Source: Plantactinospora alkalitolerans
Lineage (GTDB): Bacteria; Actinomycetota; Actinomycetes; Mycobacteriales; Micromonosporaceae
NCBI RefSeq assembly: GCF_015690345.1
Contig: NZ_JADPUN010000045.1
Span: 1 to 60,537, forward strand
Reading direction: 5' to 3'
Length of the DNA stretch: 60,537 nucleotides
Translations under genes and position numbers: made by a program
In this document: positions 26,914 through 36,617 of the stretch, piece by piece
How the letters are laid out: every line of letters begins with the position of its first letter
Numbering within the stretch: position 1 is the stretch's first letter
The notes under the pieces: generated by a model
Databases searched by the model: none
Told to the model about the DNA's origin: nothing
What the model saw: the letters and a program-made list of their open reading frames with translations, nothing else

Positions 26914-27345
26914 TTATCCGGGTTGACCGGACTGCTCGGATCGACCGGGCTGCTCGGCCAGCGGAGCGAAGAGGTCCACGCCGTTGCCGTCCGGATCGTG
27001 CAGGGCCGCGTACCGCTGGCCCCAGAACGCGTCCCACGGCTTGAGATGCCCGTCGTACCCGGCCTCGGTCAGCGCCGCGTACGTGGCGTCGACCTCGGCC
27101 GGGTCGGCGCAGCGGAACGCGAGGCTGGTTCGGCCGGGCCCGGTGGAATGGGTGTAGCCCGGGTCGAACGACTGGATCGTCGCGATCGTGTCGAAGGCCA
27201 GCCGGAGGCCGCCGGGCAGCGTGCACTCCACATGCGGCTCCGCGTCCGCCCCGGCCGGGATCTCCAGTCCGAGCCGCCGGTAGAAGGCGAGCGAGCGGGC
27301 CATGTCGGCGACGACCAGTCCGAAGACGTCAAATCTCGGTGTCAT
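26914..27345 (-). CDS. VOC-superfamily (glyoxalase-like) protein
   Basis: 143 aa with two beta-alpha-beta-beta-beta modules. The start, FDVFGLVVADMARSLAFYRRLGLEIP, and the end, YAALHDPDGNGVDLFAPL, are characteristic. Members bind a metal and catalyse isomerisation or ring cleavage, or sequester drugs such as bleomycin. Candidate metal ligands include His38 and the Asp/Glu near the C terminus. The physiological substrate is unknown. The tail is a short low-complexity Glu/Gln/Gly run. Confidence 0.87.
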   Translation of the reverse strand: MTPRFDVFGLVVADMARSLAFYRRLGLEIPAGADAEPHVECTLPGGLRLAFDTIATIQSFDPGYTHSTGPGRTSLAFRCADPAEVDATYAALTEAGYDGHLKPWDAFWGQRYAALHDPDGNGVDLFAPLAEQPGRSEQSGQPG

Positions 27346-27607
27346 TCGGCCAGCGTAGGTAGCGGTCGCGGCGGCCGTCTTGAAGGAATCGGACCTGACC
27401 GGTCAGCGTCGCAGGTGCCCATGCGATTGGCCGATCATCGGCGTACGGTGTACTTAACGGCACCTGAACCCCCGCTTTCGCCGATTGACTGGCGGAGTAC
27501 GGGGTTCTGACGTGTCGTGTGGCGTACGGTCCGGCGGTCGGTGTGTGCGGCTGGACACGGCGCTCTTTTTTCGGGCGCGGGGGCAGAGAGAAGGGAGGAG
27601 GCCGGTG

Positions 27608-27757
27608 ATGAAGGACCTGGCCTACCTGGATGCGGGATCTGGCAGCCTCATCGTGCAGGCGGTGGTCGGTGGTGTGGCAGGTGTCGCGGTGGCGGCGAAA
27701 CTCTACTGGCGCAGACTGACCAGCCGCTTCCGTAAGCAGCCCTCCGAGCAGGACTGA
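27608..27757 (+). CDS. Small single-span membrane protein (LDxGSGS family)
   Basis: 49 aa. ATG 27608 has a strong GGGAGGAGG at 27593-27601. The motif YLDAGSGSLIVQ precedes one membrane helix (AVVGGVAGVAVAAKLYW) and a basic tail. Proteins with LDPGSGS-like motifs recur next to surface polysaccharide enzymes and phosphatase-superfamily proteins. Here it is 16 bases before a methyltransferase gene and in one operon with it and the membrane hydrolase. It could anchor a surface-modification complex, which is an inference. Confidence 0.78.
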   Translation: MKDLAYLDAGSGSLIVQAVVGGVAGVAVAAKLYWRRLTSRFRKQPSEQD

Positions 27758-27773
27758 GGGCGGTCCACAACCG

Positions 27774-29249
27774 ATGGTTCCACCGTCTTCCGCTCCGGCA
27801 ACGTCCACCACCCCCGAAACCGATCTTCGGCCCGATCCCGGCTCCTTCCGCGATCCGGCCAACCGCGTCCTCCACGCCGACGGGCAGATCCTGCGCGGGC
27901 TCGGCCCACGGGCCGCCGAGGACTGGCAGGCACTTGTCGGGACCGAGTTCTTCCCCCGGCTGATCGCCGAGGGCAAGATCTGCGGCACCGAGGCCCTGGA
28001 GCCACAGGCCGTCCCGGCGAGCCAGGCCGGACAGTGGAGCACCGTGCTCCGGCACGAGCGCATCCCGTTCGTGTCGTACCCGTACGAGTGGTCGTTCGCG
28101 ATGTTGCGTGACGCCGCGCTCCTGCACCTGGAGATCCTCCGTACGGCCGTACCGGCCGGCTTCACCACCAAGGACGGCTCGGCGTACAACCTCCAGTGGC
28201 GGGGCGTCGAGCCGGTCTTCATCGACATCGGTTCGTTCGAGCCGGCGCGGGACGGGGAGCCCTGGGCCGGCTACCGGCAGTTCTGCCAGACGATGCTCTA
28301 TCCGTTGCTGCTTCAGGCCCATCTCGGGCTGGACTTCCAGCCCTGGCTGCGGTCCCGGATCGACGGCCTGGAGGCGGGGCAGCTGCGCAAGCTGTTCGAC
28401 GGGACCAGACGCTTCCGGGCCGGGGTACTCAAGCACGTCCACCTGCACGACGCGATGCAGAACAGGTTCGCCGGCGCCAGCACCGGCGCGGTACGCGAGC
28501 AGCTCAAGGACGCCGGCTTCTCCCGCGAACTGGTGCTGGCCACCCTCCGGGCGATCGACAAACTGGTCCGCCGGCTGGACTGGCAGCCTCCGCAGAGCCA
28601 CTGGTCGGACTACCGGGAAACCTGCACCTACTCGGACGCCGACCGGGAGCAGAAGGAGGAGTTCGTCGCCACGGCGCTCACCGAGGCGGGGCGGCCGGGA
28701 CTGGTGCTGGACCTCGGGGCCAACGACGGCACGTACTCGCGGCTCGCCGCCCGGCACGCCGACTACGTGGTGGCGGTGGAGAGCGACCCGGCCGTGGTCG
28801 ACCAGCTCTACCGCCGGCTGTCGGCTGAGGGCGAGCGTCGGATCCTGCCGTTGGTGATGGATCTGGCGGATCCGTCGCCGGGCGGCGGTTGGCGCGGCGT
28901 GGAACGCGCCTCCTTCGCCGCCCGGGCCGACGCCGACGCGGTGCTCGCACTGGCGGTCGTCCACCACCTCGCCATCGGGCGCAACGTTCCGCTGCCGGAG
29001 ATCCTCGACTGGCTGGTCGGGCTGATGCCGACGGCTGGCGGCGACGGTCGGCTCGTGGTCGAGTTCGTGCATCCCGACGATCCGATGGCGGTACGCCTGC
29101 TGGCGAACAAGCCGGCAGGAATCTTCCCCGACTACCACCGTGACGAGTTCGAGCGGCTTCTGGCGCAGCGGTGCACGATCGTGCGGCGGACCGAGCTGGC
29201 GTCGGGCACCCGCACCCTGTACGTCGGGACGCCGCGTGACCGAGGTTGA
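27774..29249 (+). CDS. SAM-dependent methyltransferase (large, two-part)
   Basis: 491 aa. Residues 1-290 form a conserved but unnamed region (YPYEWSFAMLRDAALLHLEIL, GVEPVFIDIGSFEP). Residues 300-491 are a class I methyltransferase with the SAM-binding LVLDLGANDGTYSRLAA and acidic VVAVESDP. It lies between a small membrane protein and a membrane phosphatase-superfamily enzyme, overlapping the latter by 14 bases, so the three genes are cotranscribed and coupled. A role in modifying a surface polymer or secreted metabolite is inferred from context. Confidence 0.85.
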   Translation: MVPPSSAPATSTTPETDLRPDPGSFRDPANRVLHADGQILRGLGPRAAEDWQALVGTEFFPRLIAEGKICGTEALEPQAVPASQAGQWSTVLRHERIPFVSYPYEWSFAMLRDAALLHLEILRTAVPAGFTTKDGSAYNLQWRGVEPVFIDIGSFEPARDGEPWAGYRQFCQTMLYPLLLQAHLGLDFQPWLRSRIDGLEAGQLRKLFDGTRRFRAGVLKHVHLHDAMQNRFAGASTGAVREQLKDAGFSRELVLATLRAIDKLVRRLDWQPPQSHWSDYRETCTYSDADREQKEEFVATALTEAGRPGLVLDLGANDGTYSRLAARHADYVVAVESDPAVVDQLYRRLSAEGERRILPLVMDLADPSPGGGWRGVERASFAARADADAVLALAVVHHLAIGRNVPLPEILDWLVGLMPTAGGDGRLVVEFVHPDDPMAVRLLANKPAGIFPDYHRDEFERLLAQRCTIVRRTELASGTRTLYVGTPRDRG

Positions 29250-31527
29250 ACCCGGCAACGCCGTGACCAGCGGCGCCGGGCCCGCCGACGGCGCGACGAC
29301 GAAGCTCGCCGGGACGGCGACGGAGCCAGCCGCCGGGACGGCCACGGAGCCAGCCGACGGGACGGCCACGGGGTCTGACGCCGGGACGGCCACGGCGTCT
29401 GACGCCGGGACGGCGTCGGAGCCGGCCGCCGCGACGGCGACGGACGGCGGGGCGTCGCAAGCCGGTCGGGCGCCGTCCTACCGCCGGACGGAGTTGCGGG
29501 CGTTGGTGGAGGTCGTGGCGCTGTGCGGCCTGGTCATCACCCAACCGCTGCTCGACATCACCGGCAAGAGTCCCGACTTCTTCCTCTTCCACGGTGCCGG
29601 CAGGGCCGACATCCTGTCGCTGGTCGCGGTCTACACCCTGGTACCGCCGCTGGTGCTCTGGGGCGTCGGGGCGTTGCTCGGGCTGCTGGTCCGCCGGGTC
29701 GCGGGCGCGGTGCCGGGTCGGGCGGTGCGGACGGCGCTGCACACGGCGACCCTGGGTCTGCTGCTCGCCGCCCTGGCGATCCAGGTCGGCAAGCAGATGT
29801 CGGGCGTACGTGGGCTGCCACTGGTGTTGATCGCGGTGGTGGTCGGCGCCGGCGGGGCGTACCTGTACCGGCGCTGGCAGGTGACCGGGCAGGTGCTCCG
29901 GGTCGCCGCGGTCGGACCGTTGGTCTTCGTCCTGCTCTTCGTCTTCGCCTCGCCGGCCTCCGCGGTCGTGCTGCCGGGCGAGCGGTCCGGGGCCGGGAAG
30001 GGTGGTGCCGGCGCCGCGAACGTCCATCCGCCGGTGGTGATGTTGATCCTGGACGAGTTTCCACTGGTATCCCTGCTCGACGCGAACGGCGCGATCGACG
30101 CCCATCGGTACCCGAACTTCGCCAGGTTGGCCGGGGAGTCGACCTGGTACCGGAACGCGACCGGGGTGAGCGGCTACACCCCGTACGCGCTGCCGGCGAT
30201 GTTGACCGGTCGGTACCCGGCGGAGAAACAGGCACCCCACCACTCGCGGTACCCGGACAACCTGTTCACCGCCTTCGGCGGCCCGTACGAGATCCAGGCG
30301 CAGGAGAGCATCACCCAGCTCTGCCCGCCGAGCGAGTGCCCGGACCGGAACAGCTCGGCCCGGGGCGGACTGCCGACGCTGTTGCGGGAGAGCGCCACCC
30401 TGCTCGAACAGATCGTCTCGCCGACCGAGGTCGGGCAACGTGACCCGGAGGATTCGTACCGGGAGGTCACCCAGCGGGAGGTCGGCGCGGACGGGAAGCC
30501 GGTTGCCCCGACCGATCCGCAGTTCCGGTGGGGCGCCCTGGACGAGAACCAGCCGGCGCGGTTCGTCGACTTCCTCGACACGCTCCGCCCCGCCGACCGG
30601 CCGACGCTGCACTTCCTGCACCTGCTGCTGCCGCACTCGCCGTGGAACTACCTGCCGTCCGGCATCCGGTACGAGTCCCCGGACGGAATGCCCAACGACG
30701 GCCGGGGTTGGGTCGAGTTGGCCCACCGGCGACACCTGCTGCAACTGGAGTACACCGACCGGCTGCTCGGCGAGACGCTGCGCCGGCTGGACAGCACCGG
30801 CCTGTACGACGACGCACTCCTGGTGCTCACCGCCGACCACGGGGTCAGTTTCACCCCGGGGGCACAGGGCCGTGGCCTCGGCGCGGTGACCCGGGCGCCC
30901 GGCGAGGTGCTGTGGGTTCCGATGTTCATCAAGCAGCCGGGGCAGCGGGCCGGTGCGGTCGACGACCGGAACTGGGAGCACGTCGACCTGCTGCCGACCG
31001 TGGCCGATCTCGCGGGCGTCGAGGTGCCGTGGCACACCGACGGGGTCTCGGCGCTGCGGACCACCCGGGCACCGGGCGACAAGCACTACCACGACCAGCC
31101 GGGCGATCCCCTTATGGTGCCCGGCGGCACCTTCGCCGACCTGCTCAGCGGCCGGGCGCGACCGGTACTGCCGCCACAGCCCCGGCCGGAACTGATCGGA
31201 CGATCCGTCGCCGACCTGCCGACCGGTCCGCCGGCCGGATCTGTGACGGTACGGAACCGGACCGATTTCGATCAGATCGAGCAGGCGGGTGGGCGGCTGC
31301 CGGCGTTGGTCTACGGCACCGTGCCGAACTCGGTACGCAACGGCACGCTGCTGGCGGTCGCGGTCAACGGCCGGATCGGCGCGGTCGCCCCGGTGGTCTC
31401 TCCGGACCCGGGCGGCCAGCGGTTCGCGGCCCTGCTGCCGGACGAGTCGCTGTTCAGGCCGGGCCGGAACGAGGTGCAGGTGTACCAGGTCGCCGAGGGG
31501 TCCGTGCTGCGTCCGCTGCGCGACTGA
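29236..31527 (+). CDS. Membrane-anchored alkaline-phosphatase-superfamily enzyme (sulfatase-like)
   Basis: 763 aa. GTG 29236 overlaps the preceding gene. The N terminus carries six 8-residue repeats, then about five membrane helices (LVEVVALCGLVITQPLL through VGPLVFVLLFVFASPASAV). An outward catalytic domain follows: VVMLILDEF (metal Asp), SGYTPYALPAMLTGRYP with Thr as candidate nucleophile, and LVLTADHGVSF. The sulfatase-specific Cys/Ser-X-Pro-X-Arg is absent, so a phosphatase, phosphoglycerol transferase or phosphoethanolamine transferase-like activity is more likely than a sulfatase. It probably modifies a cell-surface polymer. Confidence 0.85.
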   Translation: MTEVEPGNAVTSGAGPADGATTKLAGTATEPAAGTATEPADGTATGSDAGTATASDAGTASEPAAATATDGGASQAGRAPSYRRTELRALVEVVALCGLVITQPLLDITGKSPDFFLFHGAGRADILSLVAVYTLVPPLVLWGVGALLGLLVRRVAGAVPGRAVRTALHTATLGLLLAALAIQVGKQMSGVRGLPLVLIAVVVGAGGAYLYRRWQVTGQVLRVAAVGPLVFVLLFVFASPASAVVLPGERSGAGKGGAGAANVHPPVVMLILDEFPLVSLLDANGAIDAHRYPNFARLAGESTWYRNATGVSGYTPYALPAMLTGRYPAEKQAPHHSRYPDNLFTAFGGPYEIQAQESITQLCPPSECPDRNSSARGGLPTLLRESATLLEQIVSPTEVGQRDPEDSYREVTQREVGADGKPVAPTDPQFRWGALDENQPARFVDFLDTLRPADRPTLHFLHLLLPHSPWNYLPSGIRYESPDGMPNDGRGWVELAHRRHLLQLEYTDRLLGETLRRLDSTGLYDDALLVLTADHGVSFTPGAQGRGLGAVTRAPGEVLWVPMFIKQPGQRAGAVDDRNWEHVDLLPTVADLAGVEVPWHTDGVSALRTTRAPGDKHYHDQPGDPLMVPGGTFADLLSGRARPVLPPQPRPELIGRSVADLPTGPPAGSVTVRNRTDFDQIEQAGGRLPALVYGTVPNSVRNGTLLAVAVNGRIGAVAPVVSPDPGGQRFAALLPDESLFRPGRNEVQVYQVAEGSVLRPLRD
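29308..29451 (+). repeat. Six in-frame 24-bp tandem repeats
   Basis: Units of 24 bases encode AGTATEPA-like octapeptides (AGTATEPA, AGTATEPA, DGTATGSD, AGTATASD, AGTASEPA, AATATDGG). They form a disordered N-terminal cytoplasmic segment of the membrane hydrolase. Copy number could vary between strains without shifting the frame. Confidence 0.9.
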
Positions 31528-31555
31528 CGTCGACCGGCCGAGTTGCCGGGATCGT

Positions 31556-31573
31556 CCGCCGGATCTTCGGCGG
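31556..31573 (+). terminator. Short hairpin after the membrane hydrolase gene
   Basis: CCGCCG (31556-31561) pairs with CGGCGG (31568-31573), 29 bases after the stop codon. The stem is only 6 bp, so it is a weak candidate terminator. Confidence 0.35.
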
Positions 31574-31792
31574 TCTCGTCGTTCTGCCCGCCCGCGTCCG
31601 TTGCTTGCGTCCATTCGTGGGAAGACCTGGATTCCGGCGCCGGGACTAGCAGGTTGCGGCGAAGTCGCCTACCTGTGACCGGCGTGATGCATCACTCACC
31701 GAGCGACCACCGCGAGTGCTCCGCTACCCTGCACGATTACCGTAAAAGTGAAGGCAATTCAGCGTAGATTTCGCCGGCGAAGCGAGGATCAC

Positions 31793-33076
<1,284 letters not shown>

Positions 33077-33103
33077 TCAGGTCCCGTTCGAGCCTGTTCG
33101 TCC

Positions 33104-33140
33104 GCCGGCCGTCGATGCGCACCGCGTGTCGGCGGCCGGC
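33104..33140 (+). terminator. Terminator of citrate synthase
   Basis: GCCGGCCGTCGA (33104-33115) pairs with TCGGCGGCCGGC (33129-33140) with one G-T wobble, and is followed by CGTTCTGTTCTT, an unusually T-rich tail for this genome. It lies 28 bases after the stop codon. Confidence 0.85.
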
Positions 33141-33213
33141 CGTTCTGTTCTTCGGGTGACCGGTGCCGAGTTCTGGGGTCGGGTGGACCGGCATCGCCCC
33201 GGAACTGCGTTCC

Positions 33214-33238
33214 GTGTAATGGCTCTCGCTCTGGGTAG
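33214..33238 (+). promoter_or_regulatory. Weak SigB/SigF-type promoter candidate
   Basis: GTGT (33214-33217), 15 bases, GGGTAG (33233-33238). It matches three of four -35 bases and the full -10 of the SigB/SigF form seen at four stronger sites in this window. It lies 73 bases before the acetate-transporter-family gene. Confidence 0.45.
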
Positions 33239-33311
33239 TCGGCGGCTACGTGTCCGACCGCGTCGACGCGGTGCGAAGGCGGTGTGAACCGCCGCGTAGA
33301 GGGAGCCTGTG

Positions 33312-34040
33312 ATGACCCACATGTCACGATCGGCACAACCTAGTCATGACGGCGAGTTCGAATTCTGGCGCAACCACGCACAGATTTCGCTCCAGCCGGT
33401 GGCCGCGCCATCAATTCTGGGACTCTTCGGTTACGCGGGCGCCACCTTCGTCGTCGCCACGAACCTCGCAGGCTGGTACGGCGACATCGGCACGCAGACG
33501 TTCCTGTTCCCGTTCGCCGCGCTCCTGGGCGGACTCGCGCAGTTCCTCGCCGGAATGTGGGCGTACCGGGCCCGGGACGGGTTGGCCACGGCCATGCATG
33601 GCATCTGGGGAGCGTTCTGGCTCGCCTACGGGCTGCTCTACCTGCTGATCGCTACCGGGGTACTGGTCCAACCGGCGCCGTTCGTGGCGCTCGGCTTCTG
33701 GTTCGCCGCACTCGCGGCGATCACCTGGTCCGGGGCGTTCGCCGCGTTGGCGGAGAACATCGGTCTGACCCTCGTGCTGGCGAGCCTGGCCGCCGGATCC
33801 ACCTGCCAGGCGGTCGGCCAGATCGCCGACGTCTCGGGCTGGCGGACGGCCGGCGCCTACATCTTCATCGGCTCCTCGGTGATCGCCTGGTACACGGCGA
33901 CGGCGATGATGCTGGAGGGCACCTTCCGCCGGGTCATCCTGCCGATCGGCAAGATGCGCGGCCCGAACGTGCCGGGACGGGAACCGCGCCAGGTCATCCA
34001 GTTCACCGCCGGGGAGCCGGGCATCAAGGTCGGCCAGTAA
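33312..34040 (+). CDS. Acetate uptake transporter family (GPR1/FUN34/YaaH)
   Basis: 242 aa with six hydrophobic segments and the family's early motif in diverged form (AAPSILGLFGYAGATF). The typical helix FLFPFAALLGGLAQFLAGMWAYRARD and GIWGAFWLAYGLLYLL follow. Relatives such as SatP import acetate or succinate with protons. ATG 33312 follows GAGGGAG (33298-33304); the GTG three bases earlier is less likely. Its position after citrate synthase fits acetate entry into the TCA cycle, but the two are separated by a terminator. The promoter may be stress-type (see 33214). Confidence 0.88.
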   Translation: MTHMSRSAQPSHDGEFEFWRNHAQISLQPVAAPSILGLFGYAGATFVVATNLAGWYGDIGTQTFLFPFAALLGGLAQFLAGMWAYRARDGLATAMHGIWGAFWLAYGLLYLLIATGVLVQPAPFVALGFWFAALAAITWSGAFAALAENIGLTLVLASLAAGSTCQAVGQIADVSGWRTAGAYIFIGSSVIAWYTATAMMLEGTFRRVILPIGKMRGPNVPGREPRQVIQFTAGEPGIKVGQ

Positions 34041-34075
34041 GTAGGCCGACCCGTGCCGCGATGCCGGCCCGGTCC

Positions 34076-34114
34076 GGTCGGCCCGGCCCAGAGCCGGCCG
34101 AACCGGGGCCGACC
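34076..34114 (+). terminator. Long-loop hairpin after the acetate-transporter gene
   Basis: GGTCGGCCC (34076-34084) pairs with GGGCCGACC (34106-34114). The 21-base loop itself contains complementary CCGG segments. It starts 36 bases after the stop codon. The rest of the 280-base gap to 34320 holds no gene I can support. Confidence 0.5.
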
Positions 34115-34320
34115 AACGGCATCAGGATCCCGCTGGTCTGGTGCTGGAGCACCGAGTGCGTGACGGTCGCGGTGTTGGTCCCGGCGACCACCGCCTCCGG
34201 CAGGACGACCCCGGCGCTGCTCCGAGGAACCGGTTTTGGTGCTTTCGAATGCACCTCGTGTTCACCTCGATACGGTGAGTCTGGGAAAGACGTCCACGAC
34301 GAGATCAGGCGAGGGCGACG

Positions 34321-35277
34321 GTGGAAACAATGCGCGGAACGCCGATGGAGGTCCCCGACGGAACCGGTCGCCGCCTCCTGCCACGGTCACTCGGCCTGCT
34401 GAGCCTCGGCCTCGGTGCCGCCGCGATCGGTGCACCGTCCCAGGTCGGCCGGCTGATCGGGGTCGACGACTCGATGATCGCCCGGACCACCGTGCTGCCG
34501 GGGATCGGCGCCCGCGAACTGCTGTCCGCCGTCGGACTCCTGGTCGGCCGCCACCCGTCCGGCTGGGTCTGGACCCGGGTCGCCGGGGACGCCATGGACC
34601 TGGCCGCGCTCGCCAATGCCATGCGGGACCGGCAGGGTCGGCGGCGGCAGCGACTCGGGGCGACCCTGGCGGTCGTCGCCGGCATCACGGCGGTCGACGT
34701 ACTTGCCGGGGTGTTGAGCACCCGGGCGGCCGGGGCGCGACGCCGGGCCGTACGGGCCAGCGCGACGGTGACGATCAACCGCTCGGCGGACGAGGTCTAC
34801 CGGTTCTGGCGGGACTTCGAGAACCTGCCCCGGTTCATGTACCACCTGGAGTCGGTCCGCTCCGACGGGGACGGGCGGTCGCACTGGACCGTCAAGGGGC
34901 CGGCCGGCCGACGTGTCGAATGGGACGCGGAGGTGGTGGAGGACCATCTCAGCGAGATGATCAGCTGGCGTTCGGTCCGGGGCGCCCGGGTCCCCAACGC
35001 GGGACGGGTGCGGTTCGCCCGCGCGGCGGGCGGCCGGGGTACCGAGGTCCGGGTCGAACTGGCGTACGCCCCGCCGGGCGGCGCGGTGGGTCGAGCCGTG
35101 GCGAAGCTCTTCGGCGAGGAGCCCGAGCAGCAGATCCGGGACGATCTGCGCCGGTTCAAGCAGGTCATGGAGACGGGTGAGGTGGTCCGGTCGGACGGGA
35201 GCCCGGCGGGGACGTCCACCCGGCAGCAGGTGCTGCAGACGCCGGCGCGCCCCCGGGCCGCACGACTGCCTCGTTGA
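34321..35277 (+). CDS. Membrane-associated SRPBCC (polyketide cyclase-like) protein
   Basis: 318 aa. The first 140 residues contain hydrophobic stretches (LLSLGLGAAAIGAPSQVGRLIG, LGATLAVVAGITAVDVLAGVL). A START/SRPBCC lipid-binding-like domain follows (VTINRSADEVYRFWRDFENLPRFMYHLESV, then VVEDHLSEMISWRSV). Such proteins bind hydrophobic ligands; the ligand is unknown. GTG 34321 follows GGCGAGGG at 34309-34316; ATG 34330 and 34348 are alternatives. The alcohol dehydrogenase gene starts 28 bases after the stop, so the two form an operon. Confidence 0.83.
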   Translation: METMRGTPMEVPDGTGRRLLPRSLGLLSLGLGAAAIGAPSQVGRLIGVDDSMIARTTVLPGIGARELLSAVGLLVGRHPSGWVWTRVAGDAMDLAALANAMRDRQGRRRQRLGATLAVVAGITAVDVLAGVLSTRAAGARRRAVRASATVTINRSADEVYRFWRDFENLPRFMYHLESVRSDGDGRSHWTVKGPAGRRVEWDAEVVEDHLSEMISWRSVRGARVPNAGRVRFARAAGGRGTEVRVELAYAPPGGAVGRAVAKLFGEEPEQQIRDDLRRFKQVMETGEVVRSDGSPAGTSTRQQVLQTPARPRAARLPR

Positions 35278-35305
35278 CCCCGCGCCGACACTCCGGGAGG
35301 ACACG

Positions 35306-36478
35306 ATGAAGGCGAACTGCTGGCAGGGCCGGGAGAGTCTCGCTGTGGAGGAGGTTCCCGACCCGAAGATCATGAATTCCCGGGATGCCGTCGTACGGGT
35401 CACCAGCTCCGCCATCTGCGGCTCCGACCTGCACCTGTTCCACGGGTACATCCCCAGCATGAAGAAGGGCGACGTGCTCGGGCACGAGTTCATGGGCGAG
35501 GTCGTCGAGATCGGGCCGGATGTGCACAACCTGCGGATCGGCGACCGGGTGGTGGTGCCGTTCCCGATCGCCTGTGGCAACTGTGCGGCCTGCCAGTCCG
35601 GTCTCTACTCGGTCTGCGAGAACTCCAACCCCAACGCCGGGGTCGCCGAGCGGTTGTTCGGGCACGCGCCGGGCGGGATCTACGGCTACTCGCACATGCT
35701 CGGCGGGTACGCCGGCGGCCAGGCGGAGTACGCCAGGGTGCCGTTCGCCGACATCGGCCCGATCAAGGTCGAGGACGACCTGCCGGACGAGAAGGTGCTC
35801 CTCCTCTCCGACGTCTTTCCGACCGGGTACATGGGCGCCGAGATGTGCGGGATCAAGGGCGGAGAGGTCATCGCGGTCTGGGGCGCGGGGGCGGTGGGTC
35901 TGTTGGCCATGCGCAGCGCCTACCTGCTCGGTGCCGAACGGGTGATCGCGATCGACCGGTTTCCGTACCGGCTGCGGATGGCCCGGGAGCAGGCCGGGGC
36001 GGAGCCGTTGAACTACGAGGAGGTCGACGTCATCGAGACGCTCCGGGAGATGACCGGCGGTCGGGGCCCGGACGCCTGCATCGACGCGGTCGGGATGGAG
36101 GGACACCACTCGTCGGCGGTGCTGCACGGCTACGACCGGGCCAAACAGTCCGTTCGGCTGGAGACGGACCGGCCGCACGCGCTCCGCGAGGCGATCATGA
36201 GCTGTCGCAACGGCGGTACGGTTTCGATCATCGGGGCGTACGGCGGGTTCGTGGACAAGTTCCCGATCGGGTCGCTGATGAACCGCTCTCTGACGGTGCG
36301 TACCGGCCAGTGTCACGTGCAGCGCTACACCCGCATGCTGTTGGACCGGATCCGCCGGGGCGAGATCGATCCGAGCTTCGTCATCACGCACCGGCTCCGG
36401 CTCGAGGACGCACCGATCGGATACGAGATGTTCCGGCAGAAGCAGGACGACTGCACCAAGGTGGTGCTGAAACTCTGA
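35306..36478 (+). CDS. Zinc-dependent alcohol dehydrogenase
   Basis: 390-aa medium-chain dehydrogenase/reductase of the formaldehyde-dehydrogenase-like subgroup. Catalytic zinc ligands are Cys38 (ICGSDLH) and His60-Glu61 (LGHEFMG). The structural zinc loop has Cys90, 93, 96 and 104. The NAD motif is VWGAGAVGLLAM. The long loop GVAERLFGHAPGGIYGYSHMLGGYAGGQAEY is typical of the glutathione-independent subgroup. ATG 35306 follows GGGAGGA. It is cotranscribed with the SRPBCC gene, a pairing seen in other actinomycetes. The substrate is not determined. Confidence 0.93.
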   Translation: MKANCWQGRESLAVEEVPDPKIMNSRDAVVRVTSSAICGSDLHLFHGYIPSMKKGDVLGHEFMGEVVEIGPDVHNLRIGDRVVVPFPIACGNCAACQSGLYSVCENSNPNAGVAERLFGHAPGGIYGYSHMLGGYAGGQAEYARVPFADIGPIKVEDDLPDEKVLLLSDVFPTGYMGAEMCGIKGGEVIAVWGAGAVGLLAMRSAYLLGAERVIAIDRFPYRLRMAREQAGAEPLNYEEVDVIETLREMTGGRGPDACIDAVGMEGHHSSAVLHGYDRAKQSVRLETDRPHALREAIMSCRNGGTVSIIGAYGGFVDKFPIGSLMNRSLTVRTGQCHVQRYTRMLLDRIRRGEIDPSFVITHRLRLEDAPIGYEMFRQKQDDCTKVVLKL

Positions 36479-36617
36479 GCCCGGCGCGTCCGGACCTCAC
36501 CGGGGCGGCAGGCGACGGCTGTCCGGTCCACGGGCCGGCGGGGCCGGAGGCACGTTCGACCGCACCGCCAGCGGGTACGCCCGGAGCCCGGACCCCGATC
36601 GATGCGGCGGAGGCGTG

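Noticed and set aside
29236-31527. Annotation as an arylsulfatase
   Set aside because: The formylglycine motif Cys/Ser-X-Pro-X-Arg is absent; the nucleophile position reads as Thr in SGYTPYALP.
28678-31614. Antisense open frame of 978 codons opposite the methyltransferase and membrane hydrolase
   Set aside because: Arg/Gly/Gln-rich shadow composition with no start signal.
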